Shown: positions 11,133 to 20,993 of the stretch, one piece after another
Layout: each line of letters begins with the position of its first letter
Numbering within the stretch: the first letter of the stretch is position 1
Source: Henckelia pumila
Lineage: Eukaryota; Streptophyta; Magnoliopsida; Lamiales; Gesneriaceae
Length of the DNA: 64,000 bases
NCBI RefSeq assembly: GCF_033568475.1
Contig: NC_133123.1
Coordinates: forward strand, 16,292,622-16,356,621
Reading direction: 5' to 3'
Notes under the pieces: model-generated
Seen by the model: the letters and a program-made list of their open reading frames with translations, nothing else
Databases searched by the model: none
What the model was told of the DNA's origin: nothing
Made by a program: the position numbers and the translations under genes

Positions 11133-11336
11133 TTTATAACAGATAAATGTTTTCATATTAGTTTGGTTCCATTCATGGGTTATTAATACAAATTTTAGTT
11201 GATAAATTGATTCAAATATGGTTAAATCAGAAGTATTTAAACGATATTCACGAAATGTATCATATTCATGATCATCTTCTATTTCGAACCAGTTTTTTAT
11301 TATTAATCTTCCATTTCTTATAAAGGATGATGACAT
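11130..11336 (-). CDS. 68-codon ORF within the viral leader
   Basis: Intact ORF from ATG 11336 to a stop at 11130, upstream of the primer site and therefore inside the pregenomic RNA leader. The product is mixed and protein-like (IIKNWFEIEDDHEYDTFREY), not low complexity. Caulimovirus leaders normally hold only very short ORFs, whereas soymovirus-like genomes can have coding sequence around the primer site. No family recognised. Confidence 0.45.
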   Translation of the reverse strand: MSSSFIRNGRLIIKNWFEIEDDHEYDTFREYRLNTSDLTIFESIYQLKFVLITHEWNQTNMKTFICYK

Positions 11337-11713
11337 GATTAATGTATTTTGACTATTTCTTTGAATTAAGGGCTGCAGGAGGTTTAGGAAGGTTACCTTG
11401 TTTGAATGAATCTTGGTTTTGAGCAGAGGCCAAATCCTTGCTTTCCCTTAACGATCACTTGATCAACTGGTACTTGCTCTATGGATCTCCAGGTTTACTC
11501 TTAACCATGAATATTCAATGATTGGTTTCCAACCTTATCCTCCTTACGCCCTGCTTGTTTAGTTATTACCCATAAGACTTATTTTGTTTCTGATTTTATG
11601 TTTCTTAGTTTCTGATAGTTTTCATATGTCTTGTATGAACCAGATTGTAAGAAACTTTAAAAAGATAGAGATACTCAAACTTCACTTCCCCTTTCACAGC
11701 ACAAAACATCTCC

Positions 11714-11719
11714 TTTATA
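11714..11719 (-). promoter_or_regulatory. TATA box of the pregenomic-RNA promoter
   Basis: The minus strand reads CCACGCATATAAAGGAG between the TAV stop (11857) and the primer site. The distance from the box to the primer site is about 670 bases, giving a leader near 630-640 bases, very similar to the 35S leader of caulimoviruses. No upstream enhancer element was recognised with certainty. Confidence 0.65.
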
Positions 11720-11856
11720 TGCGTGGAAAAACGCATACATAATTAAAAATAAAATAAAAAGAGGGGGACCACCCGACACTACATAATGGAAACATCTCAT
11801 TTTACATCTGAGTGGATGCCTTTAACATGTGGTGTGGTCCACGATTTCATTTGTTT

Positions 11857-12951
11857 TTACATTGTGCCACTCTCTGAATCACTGGTGTATTCGGACCATT
11901 TCTTTATTGGTTTGTCTTCTTTGACAGCTGGTTTGTCCTCTTTGACGTCTGCTTCTTCTGTCTGAATGGGTTGGCAATGTCCACATTTGTGAGTGGAAAT
12001 CATTGTTCTTAGTCTTTGACATAACATTTGTTGGGTTTCTTGGGTCATGTCAACTCTTGCTTCATAGATTTGAGCTTCGAATTGAGCTAACATGGCTTGT
12101 TCTTTCTTTTGGATTGTCTCCTTGTGTCCAGTGGTTAATAAAATTTTACTGGTTGCAAAATTTATTTTAACCTTTGAGTTTCCATCAATCTTTCCTGTCT
12201 TTGAGATCATATCAATCAATGTCTTTATTCTTATCTCAGGAAGTGTTGAGATATCCATTACTGGTTTCTCTTCATTTGATCCTTCGAATAAGAACTTGTC
12301 TTTTTGTTTTCCACATTGAATATATATCATTGGTTGATAGAATTTGTTATCATCCCAATCTGGAAGGGTTGGGTGAATACTCAATGTTAATACTGGATCG
12401 TCCTTAAAGACTGCTTTCTTGAACTGGATGATACTATTTCTCAACTGATATGAAAATAGTTCTATTTCTTGATTGTTGGGACTGACTTTCAATCCACTTA
12501 ATAATTCATTTGAAAAGAATCTTGCGACTTCATGCGCTGGAGCACCTTGCAGTGTTCTTGCTCTTGATATGCTCTGTGTGTCACAAGTTTGTAGCCAAGA
12601 TTCTGCAGATGGTTTGGCTGTTCTCAAATAGTTTAGTGTTTCAAAGAATTCAGTCTTGAGTTTTTCTGAAAAATTTGTTTTTTCAAAAATTGGTTTTTGT
12701 GGTCGCAGATTGACCATCTTTCTTTCTTTCTTTTCAAGGGCACTTTTAAACGTCCTTTCTTTTTTTTTATTTTTCTCGGTGCTGGCTGTGTCCACCGGTT
12801 CTTTTTTCTTTTCTTTTTCTTTGTCAGTGTTGGCTGTGACCACTGACTGTTTCTCTTTTATCTCCATTATTTTGTCAAATGGAGTTGCCATTTTGATTGG
12901 TGTTCTTGGTGAGGATGATGATGATGAAGTTATCATCTTTTCTTCTGTCAT
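11857..12951 (-). CDS. TAV/inclusion-body-protein-like gene of the pararetrovirus, intact
   Basis: Open from ATG 12951 to 11857, 364 codons, without lesion. A longer frame exists only by using a TTG at 12969. Placement after POL and before the pregenomic promoter is that of the caulimovirid translational transactivator, the multifunctional inclusion-body protein that permits reinitiation on polycistronic RNA. The N-terminus is Ser/Lys-rich and low complexity. The central domain is globular, with SAESWLQTC and APAHEVARFFSNELL segments. A HKCGHC motif and an acidic Lys-rich tail close it. It is shorter than classical TAV (about 520 residues). Confidence 0.7.
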   Translation of the reverse strand: MTEEKMITSSSSSSPRTPIKMATPFDKIMEIKEKQSVVTANTDKEKEKKKEPVDTASTEKNKKKERTFKSALEKKERKMVNLRPQKPIFEKTNFSEKLKTEFFETLNYLRTAKPSAESWLQTCDTQSISRARTLQGAPAHEVARFFSNELLSGLKVSPNNQEIELFSYQLRNSIIQFKKAVFKDDPVLTLSIHPTLPDWDDNKFYQPMIYIQCGKQKDKFLFEGSNEEKPVMDISTLPEIRIKTLIDMISKTGKIDGNSKVKINFATSKILLTTGHKETIQKKEQAMLAQFEAQIYEARVDMTQETQQMLCQRLRTMISTHKCGHCQPIQTEEADVKEDKPAVKEDKPIKKWSEYTSDSESGTM

Positions 12952-12984
12952 TTGAATTTTTCTACTCAAATTCCTTTCTTTTAG

Positions 12985-13050
12985 TTAAAGAATTTGAATT
13001 TCTTCCTGCAATTCAATCAATTGTTCCTTTAATTGACTTAGTTGCTCCAT
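12985..13050 (-). CDS. 21-codon leucine-heptad ORF upstream of TAV
   Basis: ATG 13050 to TAA 12987-12985. The peptide starts MEQLSQLKEQLIELQ and is a perfect short amphipathic heptad. It ends about 34 bases before the TAV ATG in another frame. It could be a leader peptide or a separated N-terminal coiled coil of TAV. Confidence 0.4.
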   Translation of the reverse strand: MEQLSQLKEQLIELQEEIQIL

Positions 13051-13213
13051 CTTGATTATACTCTGCACAAGAAAACATATTTATATATATAATGGTTAGT
13101 AAAATAACTCTTTTCGTGAGTAATTCGGATAGTTTTATTATGCGTATCATTGCATTTATAAATTCTTTTGCAAGAATTGAATCAATCTTAAATTGATTAT
13201 TTTACTCAAAGAG

Positions 13214-13389
13214 TAATTTATGTTTCTGAATATAAATATGATTTCATTAATTTATATTCCCCATGCTTTTTGAGGCATGTTCGGATGACTGAAAGTCATA
13301 AAATAATTCATGTTTCTGAATATAAATCTCATTTCATCAATTTATATTTCCCATGCTTTCTGAGGCATGTTCGGATGACTCACAGTCAT
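13214..13389. repeat. ~85-bp tandem duplication between POL and TAV
   Basis: The unit starting tttatgtttctgaatataaa and ending near gcatgttcggatgact occurs at 13217-13297 and 13308-13388, about 90% identical. The second copy contains the POL stop and last codons; the first is therefore duplicated POL 3' end. The duplication could have arisen in the virus or after integration. Confidence 0.85.
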
Positions 13390-15382
13390 TTTCTGGATCA
13401 CTTAGGATCTCCTTTGTTATTCCGTTACTATGGATAGTATAGTTTGGATAAAGTTCTCTGGTTAATGCGTCGGGTAATGAATTATTCGTTCCTTTGACAT
13501 GTTGGATCTCGAACTGATAATGGTTCAATTCCAATTGCCATCTAATTAGTCTTGCTGCATTTCTCCCTGCATTTCTTGATATTTTCCTTGTTTTGAAATA
13601 TGTTAAATTCATATTATCTGTTCTTACTAAAAACGGTTTAGAAATAAGATAAATTTCATAAGTTCTAATTGTGAATATTAAAGCTAATAATTCTTTTTCA
13701 TTCGAATGATAATTTAATTGTGCACCTTGAAAAGTTCCTGATGTATAGTTGCATAATTCTTCATTATTTCTAGTAGCTGTTTTAGTAAGTTCTTCTAAAT
13801 TTTTTTCTCCAGTATAAGCTTTTAAACATGCTCCCCAGTATTCATCTGAAGCGTATGTTTCAATTATTATTATATCTTTATTTGAAGGAAAATATAATTC
13901 AGGAAGATTACTAATTATTTTCTTTTTAATAGTGTCTATGTAATTAGTATCTTCTTTCGACCATTTCCACTTATAGTCCTGTTTAAGTTTTACCTGAAGA
14001 GGTTTTCTGATTTCTGCAAGTTTCTTAATGTAATTTCCAGAATAAGTTAATAATCCTAAAAATCTTCTTAATTGATCTTTATCCTTGATTTCACTAGAAA
14101 AATCATGAATTTTCTTAAGTATATGCGGTTGTAAACAATGTTTTCCATCTTCTATTTGTAATCCTAAATAATTTATTTTTGTTTTGAATAATTGTGCTTT
14201 CTTTTCAGAAAGTATAATTCCATCTTTATGACAAATATCTAAAACTGTCATGAGATCTTTATAATGTTGATCTAGTGTTTTTGAATAAATTATTATGTCA
14301 TCTATATAAACACAACAAAAATCTATATATGATTTAAAAAATTCATCCATATATCTTTGAAAGATACCTGGTGCTTGTTTAAGTCCGAAAGGTAATACAG
14401 TCCATTGATACTGTCCTTTTGGACAACTGAATGCTGTAAGTAATTGTGTTTGTGGTTCTAGTTGAATTTGCCAGAATCCTGATTTACAATCTAAACTGGA
14501 AAAATATTTCATTTCTCCTATATAAGATAGTAAATCATTTTTATTTGGGATATAATATTCATCCATAATTGTTGCTTTATTCATCTTTCGATAATCAATT
14601 ACCATTCTTTTCTTATCAGTATCTTTCTTACTGACATAAAAGGCTAGTGAAGAGTGTGGACTTTTACTAGGGATGATTATCTTAAGTTTTAATAATTCTT
14701 GAACTTCTTTTTCAAATATTTTTACATCATCCATGTTACATCTTCTTGGTGCTTCACGGATTGTGATATTAGGGTCTTTGAGTTTTATTGAAGCAATGAA
14801 TTGTTTTCTTTTCTTAATTTTGTCCTGAGGATTTTCAGAACATATATCATGAAATTTCCTCATGATTTCTTTTTCAGGATTAATAGTTAAAATATTTTCT
14901 ATTTTTAGTTCTATTGGATTTGTATTTTGTTTATGAAAATTCTTTGTAAATCCTTCATTTCTTACGCGAAATGTTGTTCGTATTTTGGGAATGTAAATCA
15001 TTGATGATCATTTGTTTAAAGTTATGTGATCTTCAAATTGTGTAAAGGGAAGATATTCTCTTAAAAAGTTATTTCCTATTTTAATGTCCATTCCTGATTC
15101 TATTTGATATATAATGGGTATTACAAATTTTGTTTCTTTTATTTTTATTTTTAATTTTTTTGCTACTGTATTAAGCATGATTATTGATCCATCTCCTATT
15201 CGAACTTTTAATCCTTTATCATATTTCTTCCAATAATGATTTGGAAGTATATGCTTGCTTTCTAAACACATACTTGCTCCTGTATCAACATAAGCATATA
15301 TATGATGTGGTTTATATTCTTTGATTTTAATTTGAATTTATATATATATACTATTTGGATTAGTTTTGTTTTTATTATCCAT
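13337..15382 (-). pseudogene. Pararetrovirus polymerase (PR-RT-RNase H), two in-frame stops
   Basis: A single frame runs from ATG 15382 to a stop at 13337 (about 681 codons). The aspartic protease site DTGAS is at 15286-15272. The RT palm has the YIDD catalytic motif near 14308-14297, preceded by LPFGLKQAPGIFQRYMD. The RNase H domain follows, with ending segments such as HVKGTNNSLPDALTRE. In-frame stops lie at 15340-15338 and 15010-15008; the frame is kept. The known role is polyprotein processing and reverse transcription of pregenomic RNA. The 3' end falls in the tandem duplication. Confidence 0.9.
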
Positions 15383-15684
15383 TTTCTCATTTTTTTTTTT
15401 TTTGTTTTTTTTAAGAGATAAGGGTAAAATTGGTATTTAAAAACAAAAATTTCTCTCTCCACGGAGTTGAAAGTAAGTTTTATTTATGTAGGGATTTATA
15501 AATAAGTTATAAAGTGGTTTAGAGAGTGATTGGCAATTAACCCATATTTTAATATCTTGATTAATTATTTTTGATCGTAAGGTTTTAAAAGTTTTATATA
15601 TTATTATAACTGAAAATGATTTTACATAAATTTTCAACAATGATTACATCACTGTAATATTTATGTTAATTGATGGTTATGAGT

Positions 15685-17990
15685 TTATGTAAATTACAAA
15701 TGTTGAATTTGCAAGATAAATGTGATGGCACTAATGAAAATCCTGTTGAAGTTCAACCAAATGAAAAGGTTTGTGATGTTATTCGTGATAACACAAATAA
15801 AAATCTTGATGCTACGAGAGAACTTGAGAATGATTGTGACGATGGGGATATTGAGGTTGATCCTAACTCTAGAAAAAGAAATCGGAAAGAACATGTGGTC
15901 AAGTCGCGATTTTGGGATCATTTTGAGAAATTCTTATGTGATGTTGACAAGGCTCAAAAGGCTAAATTTAAGTATTGCTCTAGAGTTATCAAGGCTGATC
16001 CTAAAATACATGGAACAAAACCTATCAATTACCACTTCCTGTCTTGCAAAAAGAAGCCCACTCAAATTACAATGGATCAAATTAGAATTTCACTTCAACC
16101 AGCAAGAATAGAAGATAAAGAGGCTCACATGGTTCCTTGGAAGTTTGACCAAACGAAAATTAGAGAAGCATTGTGCCATTCGTTAATTGTTGACGAGTTA
16201 ACATTCAAAACTCTAGAAAATGCTGGCTTTAGATACTTTATGTCTATTGCATGTCCGATGTTTTCAATCCCTTCACGAAAAACAATAGCAAAATATATCT
16301 ATGACATGTACTTGAATGAGAAGACGAGGCTCAATTTTTTTTTATAAAAAATCACTCTCAAAGAGTCTGCATAACTACAGATACATAGACATCAATTCAA
16401 AGAGTGAATTACATGTGTTTAACTGTGCATTTCATTGATGACAGTTGGAATTTTCAAATTTTTTTTTTTTTGAATTTTTGTCCGGTCTCCGGACATAAGA
16501 GTGATGAAGTGGCAAAAGGGATAGGAAAATGTTTGCATGATTGGGAGATTAATAAGATTTTTACTGTCACAGTTGATAATGCTTCATCAAATGATGGTGC
16601 CATTGCGATTTTAAAAAAGAAGTTTGATAGATGGGGCACAAATATTTTGGGAGGAAAATATGTACACATGAGGTGTATTGCTCATATTGTTAATCTTATT
16701 GTACAAGATGATTTAAAGGGTAAGGATGAGCATTTTGCTATCTCTCGAATTAGAGGAGCAATAAGATAAATACGAAACTCTCCAGCCAGGTACAAAAGGT
16801 TTATTGAATGTGTTGAGAGTGAAAAACTAGAGACAAATAAATTGTTGGCACTTGATGTACCTACTCGATGGAATTCTACCTATTTGATGTTAGAATCTTC
16901 TACGTGTCTTAAGAGAGCTTTTGATGCTTATGAGGATAGAGATATTGCATACACAAATGATCTGTCAAAACCATCATATGATAGTACACCGACAGAAAGT
17001 GATTGGGAGAGGGCTAGTTTGTTATTGAATTTTTCGAATCATTTTTACAAGCTCACATTGACAGTTTCTGGTTCTTCATATGTCATTTCTAACACAATAT
17101 TCCATGAAATAAGTGCAGTTGACATGCTTCTTAGACAATGGTTGAATGGTTAAGACTCTGAGTTGAGTGAGATGTCAAGAAAAAAATAAAAAAAAAAGTT
17201 TGATAAATATTGGGGATCGATTGATAAAATTAATATGATTTTATATTATGCAGTTATCCTTGATCCTTGACATAAATTGGAATTCATTGATTTTTCATTT
17301 GATACAATTTATCATGATGTTTCAAAAAGTGAGATGATGAAAGAAAAGGTAAAGAATGGCTTGTCAGAATTGTTTCTTGACTACAAATTTAGGTATGAGA
17401 GGGCAGAAAGTTCAACACATTATAGTCACCCATCATATTCACTTGGTTTTGAAAATTCTTAGTCAGAAACTAACGTATCATCAAGAATGTACCTGAAGGA
17501 TCAATTTAAGAAGTACAAGTCAGGAGGAAGAACTGAGCATGTAAAGTCAGAGTTGGAGAAATATTTAGGTGAAGATACTGACGATGATGATGAGAAGTTT
17601 GATATATTACTATGGTGAAAAGTAAATTCTCTCAGATTTCCAATTCTTTCTAAAGTGGCTCGTGATGTATTGGTTGTTCCAGTATCCACAGTTCCTTTTG
17701 AATCAGCATTTAGCATCGGTGGACGTGTTTTGGATGCTTTTAGAAGTTCCTTGTCTTCAAAAATAGTTCAAGCATTAATTTCTACTCAATATTGGCTTCA
17801 AACGGATTCAAAACCAATAAGTGTGGAGGAAGATTTGCATGAGATTGAGATGCTTGACAAAGGTATCAAAATTTTATGTATCTTTGTTTTTAATTCTTTG
17901 TTTAAATTAATTATATTTATTAGAATCGACTTATTTCTAACCATCATTCTTTATATTTTGTAGAGTTAACAAAGTCGGGAATCGATGTGG
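15685..17990 (+). pseudogene. hAT transposase (BED finger, catalytic core, dimerisation domain), broken
   Basis: In order: a BED zinc-finger region at 15900-16060 (RFWDHFEKF...KYCSRVIKADPKIHG), in which the first Cys of the finger is Phe; a middle part with VTVDNASSNDGAI and the conserved MRCIAHIVNLIVQD; LDVPTRWNSTYLML; and the C-terminal dimerisation signature VPVSTVPFESAFSIGGRVLD at 17675-17735. Frames are interrupted at about 16345, 16770, 17150, 17270, 17460 and 17618. A probable intron (gtatca...ttgtag) spans about 17869-17963. Not functional. Confidence 0.88.
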
Positions 17991-18053
17991 CAATCATTGA
18001 TGTTTGATGCTACAACAAAGCTCACACTATTAAAGAGTCAAGACTATGATTTA

Positions 18054-18311
18054 CTCCCTCTGTTCCATATATATTGTCCTTTTTGGATTTTAACACATAT
18101 TAAAAAAAATGTATTGGGAAAGCAAATTTTATATAAACTTCCTATTTTATCACTATTTAATGTATTAAAAAATGATTGCACAATTTTCAAGGTGTAGTTA
18201 ATAGGGGTATATTAGTAAAGAAGTGTAAAAAAATATTACTAAATGTGGTGTATGCATATATATTTGGGGCAAACAAAAAAAACGTGGAGAATATAATTGG
18301 GACGGAGGGAG
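18054..18311. mobile_element. Stowaway-like MITE
   Basis: Ends ctccctctgttccatatata and, at the right, gggacggagggag form the well-known Stowaway terminal inverted repeat (CTCCCTCYGTCCCA). TA dinucleotides flank it at 18052-18053 and 18312-18313. Length 258 bp. It is non-coding and would be moved by Tc1/mariner transposases. Confidence 0.92.
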
Positions 18312-18819
18312 TATTATGTTTTGGATGTTATAAACATTTTTCATTCTTAATTAGAATTGAATTATCTTTTGTTTTTCAGATTTGATATTAAGATTTATTA
18401 CGGTTTTTATTATTTTTTTGGTTTAAGACTTGAATTTTTTTTCAATTATTGATTTATCTATGATCATAAGTACTTGATTATTATTATTTTTTGTTGTTTG
18501 AAATTGATGACATTTAGACAATGTGTAGCCTGTAGGGTTATTTTAGTTCTTTTTAATTGCTACATCTATATATATATATATATATATATGGTATTTTTTT
18601 CCTACACGATATGTCGGGTACTCGACTATTAACTACTTGAACCCGACAAAACCCGACCCGTGCCCACCCCTACGTGCGAGGGGTACTGTGTTGGTGTGCT
18701 AAGTTTGTACCAACATCGGTTGGATAAATATCCTGGGAGCCCTTAATATATACAAGGGCAAACCCCCCTAACATGTGCATGTATATCTATGTTGTATCAT
18801 GCATGCCTATAGTTCATCA

Positions 18820-18890
18820 AGGATTTCTTGGCTTAATGGTAAAGGTGAGATCTCACGATATAAATAATTTTGGGTTCAAATGTTTATAGT
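18820..18890 (+). repeat. tRNA-like (SINE-type) segment
   Basis: The text ttggcttaatggt resembles a polymerase III box A, and gggttcaaatg, about 32 bases later, resembles box B (GGTTCRANNC). No tRNA fold could be drawn with a proper anticodon arm, so a SINE head is more likely than a tRNA gene. Confidence 0.4.
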
Positions 18891-19295
18891 TTAGTTAAAT
18901 TAAATGACTAAAATTTATTTTGGTATACAAACTATTGTTAAATTGGAATTGTTATATGAACTATTGCAAATAGTTTAATTAGTACATTATCCACCTAAAA
19001 AGTCAATTTTGCCCTTTCATAAAATTTCTTTTAAGTTTAATTATTTTTAATAAATTCAACTAAATGCACATTATATTTTTAAAAATTATTTTACTAATTA
19101 AAAGTGTAAATTTAATTTATATTTATTTAAAATTTATAATAAAAAATATAAAAAATACATTTATATTTTAATCATTAGTTAATTATATACATCATATATC
19201 TTCAAAATATTTATAAATACATGATGAAAAGGTAATTTTTATGTATGTTAAAGTAATATAACTATATAGTAATAAATTTAGTCGATAAATAAATC

Positions 19296-20075
19296 TATTA
19301 ATTGGATTAAACGAGCATTAGTGAAAATAGTACTGCAATGGATAACCTGCTAAGAACCTCTAGTGTATCAAACTGCTGAGGTTTTACTATTTGATTTGGT
19401 TGGCCATAAGGAAGATACATCAGATCTTAACGGGTAATACTGTCTCTGTTGGTGATATAACCAGCAGTAAGAAGACTGATCTCGAAAGGATATGAGACAA
19501 CACTAATAGTAATGCACGCCCCTTCCCAAACTCACGAGCTTAACAATCTGACTCATATGTCATGTCACAAGTATAAAAAATAAAGTTGTGTTTTGGCTAA
19601 TAGCTATAGTTTTTCGCCTAATGATAAACGTTTGATCTTAACAACTAATATTAGAGCGAGGTCATGAGTTCGAGTCTCCCAAGGAGCACATTTCTATACT
19701 TCTAGGGGGTGTATATTATTGGGTTAAACATGCATGAGTGAAAGTAATATTGTGATGAGTGACATATTGGAAAGTTCTCTATTGTATCACTCTGCTGACA
19801 TCGTGCTATTTGATCTGGAATTGGCCTAGTGTGTCAATCTGTTGACGTGATGTTATTTGATTAGGTTGGGCAAGTGGGTCGTAAAAGAGGGATAATGTCG
19901 CCTCATCTCGAACAAATATGAGACAACACCAGTAGTAAATGCATGCACTTCCTTGGACTCAACAATTCGACTCATCTGCGCTATCACGAGTTTAAGATAT
20001 AAAGTTGTAACTTGGCTAAAAACTATAGCTTTTGACATAGTGATAAGCGATTGATCTTAACAAAATCATATATTT
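19296..20075. repeat. Two diverged tandem copies of a ~400-bp repeat with SINE-like parts
   Basis: Copy 1 (about 19296-19707) and copy 2 (about 19710-20075) share blocks in the same order: gtgtatcaaactgctgagg / ctgctgacatcgtg, atatgagacaacactaatag / atatgagacaacaccagtag, and ggctaatagctatag / ggctaaaaactatag. Copy 1 contains a box B-like gagttcgagtctccc at about 19668. They look like relics of a SINE-related dispersed repeat. Confidence 0.6.
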
Positions 20076-20782
20076 AAATTAAAGTACAAGTAAAAAAATC
20101 ACAAACTTACCAGAAATTCTTAAATCAAGTGCAAAAATTTTAGGTCATCAGAATCATCTAAATAGGGACAATAATGAGATTTTTTCTACGAGATTTTGTC
20201 TGATATAAAACTTTATTGTTGAATACTTTTTTGAATTCCCATCAGATCGATACAATATTCCGAAAAGTTATATGACGATTATATTTGTTTCAACAATTTA
20301 AAAACAGTATCAACGGCTCCAGCGACATATATATATTTTTATATCTTAATCAATATAAAATATCTATTTGCTGTCTAATTTGTGTTGATTATTATTTAAA
20401 TAGATATATAAATTATTTTTAAAATAAATCAACAAATAACCATGAAAATAAAATGGTGTAGCTCATTTATTTTAATAATAGTAATTGGACTTGAAAGCAA
20501 TTTAATTAGTTTAAAGGTAAATTTAAAATTTTAATTTGATCATGTACCAATCAAGCCGTTTACAATAGTTCATATATCAATTGTCAATTTTTCAATAGTT
20601 CGTGTATCAAATTAAAATTTACTCTAAATTAAATTAGAAATCTCACACTTTCAAAAGTTTGTACATACAATTTTCTTTTGATCATCAAAGTTTGTCATTG
20701 ATATGGCATGACTTACTGTTGGACCAATTGCCCAAACGTCAATGACTCGTTAGGTTAAAAAAATTGCGGCAATTTAAGAAAT
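20076..20782. other. AT-rich spacer
   Basis: No coding, RNA or terminal-repeat signal recognised. Very AT-rich with weak self-similarity only. Confidence 0.5.
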
Positions 20783-20956
20783 CGGGTCAAACCCACGCAT
20801 GGCCACATAAATTGGTGTCATGATAAATGATATATTATGTGAAGATGAGAGAACCGCTTGAAGGAATCAGAACAAACGAAATCAGAAACCTCTACACATC
20901 AACAAATCAAATGCAAAATTCTACTTCTCAAATTTAACAAACTGAAAAAATAACTC

Positions 20957-20993
<37 letters not shown>

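Larger units (their letters stand above)
7897..15382 (-). mobile_element. Endogenous pararetrovirus (Caulimoviridae), one nearly full genome
   Basis: Read leftward from 15382 the order is POL, TAV-like, promoter and leader, tRNA-Met primer site, three small ORFs, MP, VAP-like and CP. This is the circular caulimovirid gene order opened once, between the end of CP and the start of POL. The span of about 7.5 kb equals one unit genome of the family (roughly 7-8 kb). Lesions are few: one in-frame stop each in MP and CP, two in POL, none in VAP or TAV, and no frameshift. Separate ORFs with a TAV gene recall the caulimovirus and soymovirus plan. The genus is not resolved. No viral env or LTR exists, as expected. 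Confidence 0.9.
7800..15552. mobile_element. Mutator-like terminal repeats enclosing an endogenous pararetrovirus
   Basis: The 9-mer atattttaa occurs at 7800-7808 and again at 15544-15552. Directly inside are ends that form an inverted repeat: left GGGCAACTTGTAGATAACTC and, on the other strand from 15543, GGGTTAATTGCCAATCACTC. Over the first 27 positions 19 match, including a run of ten (ACTCTCTAAA). Weaker similarity, with shared ATAACTT and TCCCTA blocks, continues to about 65 bases. A GGG-start, long degenerate TIR and AT-rich 9-bp TSD are traits of plant Mutator-like MITEs. Everything between about 7897 and 15382 is viral. Either a ~250-bp MITE was hit by the virus, or the composite moved as a unit. 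Confidence 0.7.
15685..18672 (+). mobile_element. Decayed hAT transposon
   Basis: Transposase fragments of the hAT (BED finger, RICESLEEPER-like) family cover 15685-17990. The right end reads accccgacccgtgcccacccc-like sequence at about 18650-18672 whose complement is TAGGGGTGGGCACGGGTCGG, a typical plant hAT terminal inverted repeat. No matching left terminus was found between the viral block and the transposase, so the left end is probably lost. A Stowaway MITE sits in the 3' part. Confidence 0.75.

Noticed and set aside
12656-12955. Plus-strand frame of 99 codons opposite TAV
   Set aside because: Ser/Phe-rich shadow of the Lys/Glu-rich TAV N-terminus on the other strand.
12952-12969. TAV start at 12969 and CP start at 9333
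   Set aside because: Both would begin at TTG; ATG codons at 12951 and 9303 fit the family better.
18820-19690. tRNA genes
   Set aside because: Box A and B-like words are present but no full cloverleaf with 7-bp acceptor stem could be drawn; SINE relics are more likely.
20958-20993. CRISPR-like regular repeats
   Set aside because: Simple (AAT)n microsatellite; plant nuclear DNA has no CRISPR arrays.
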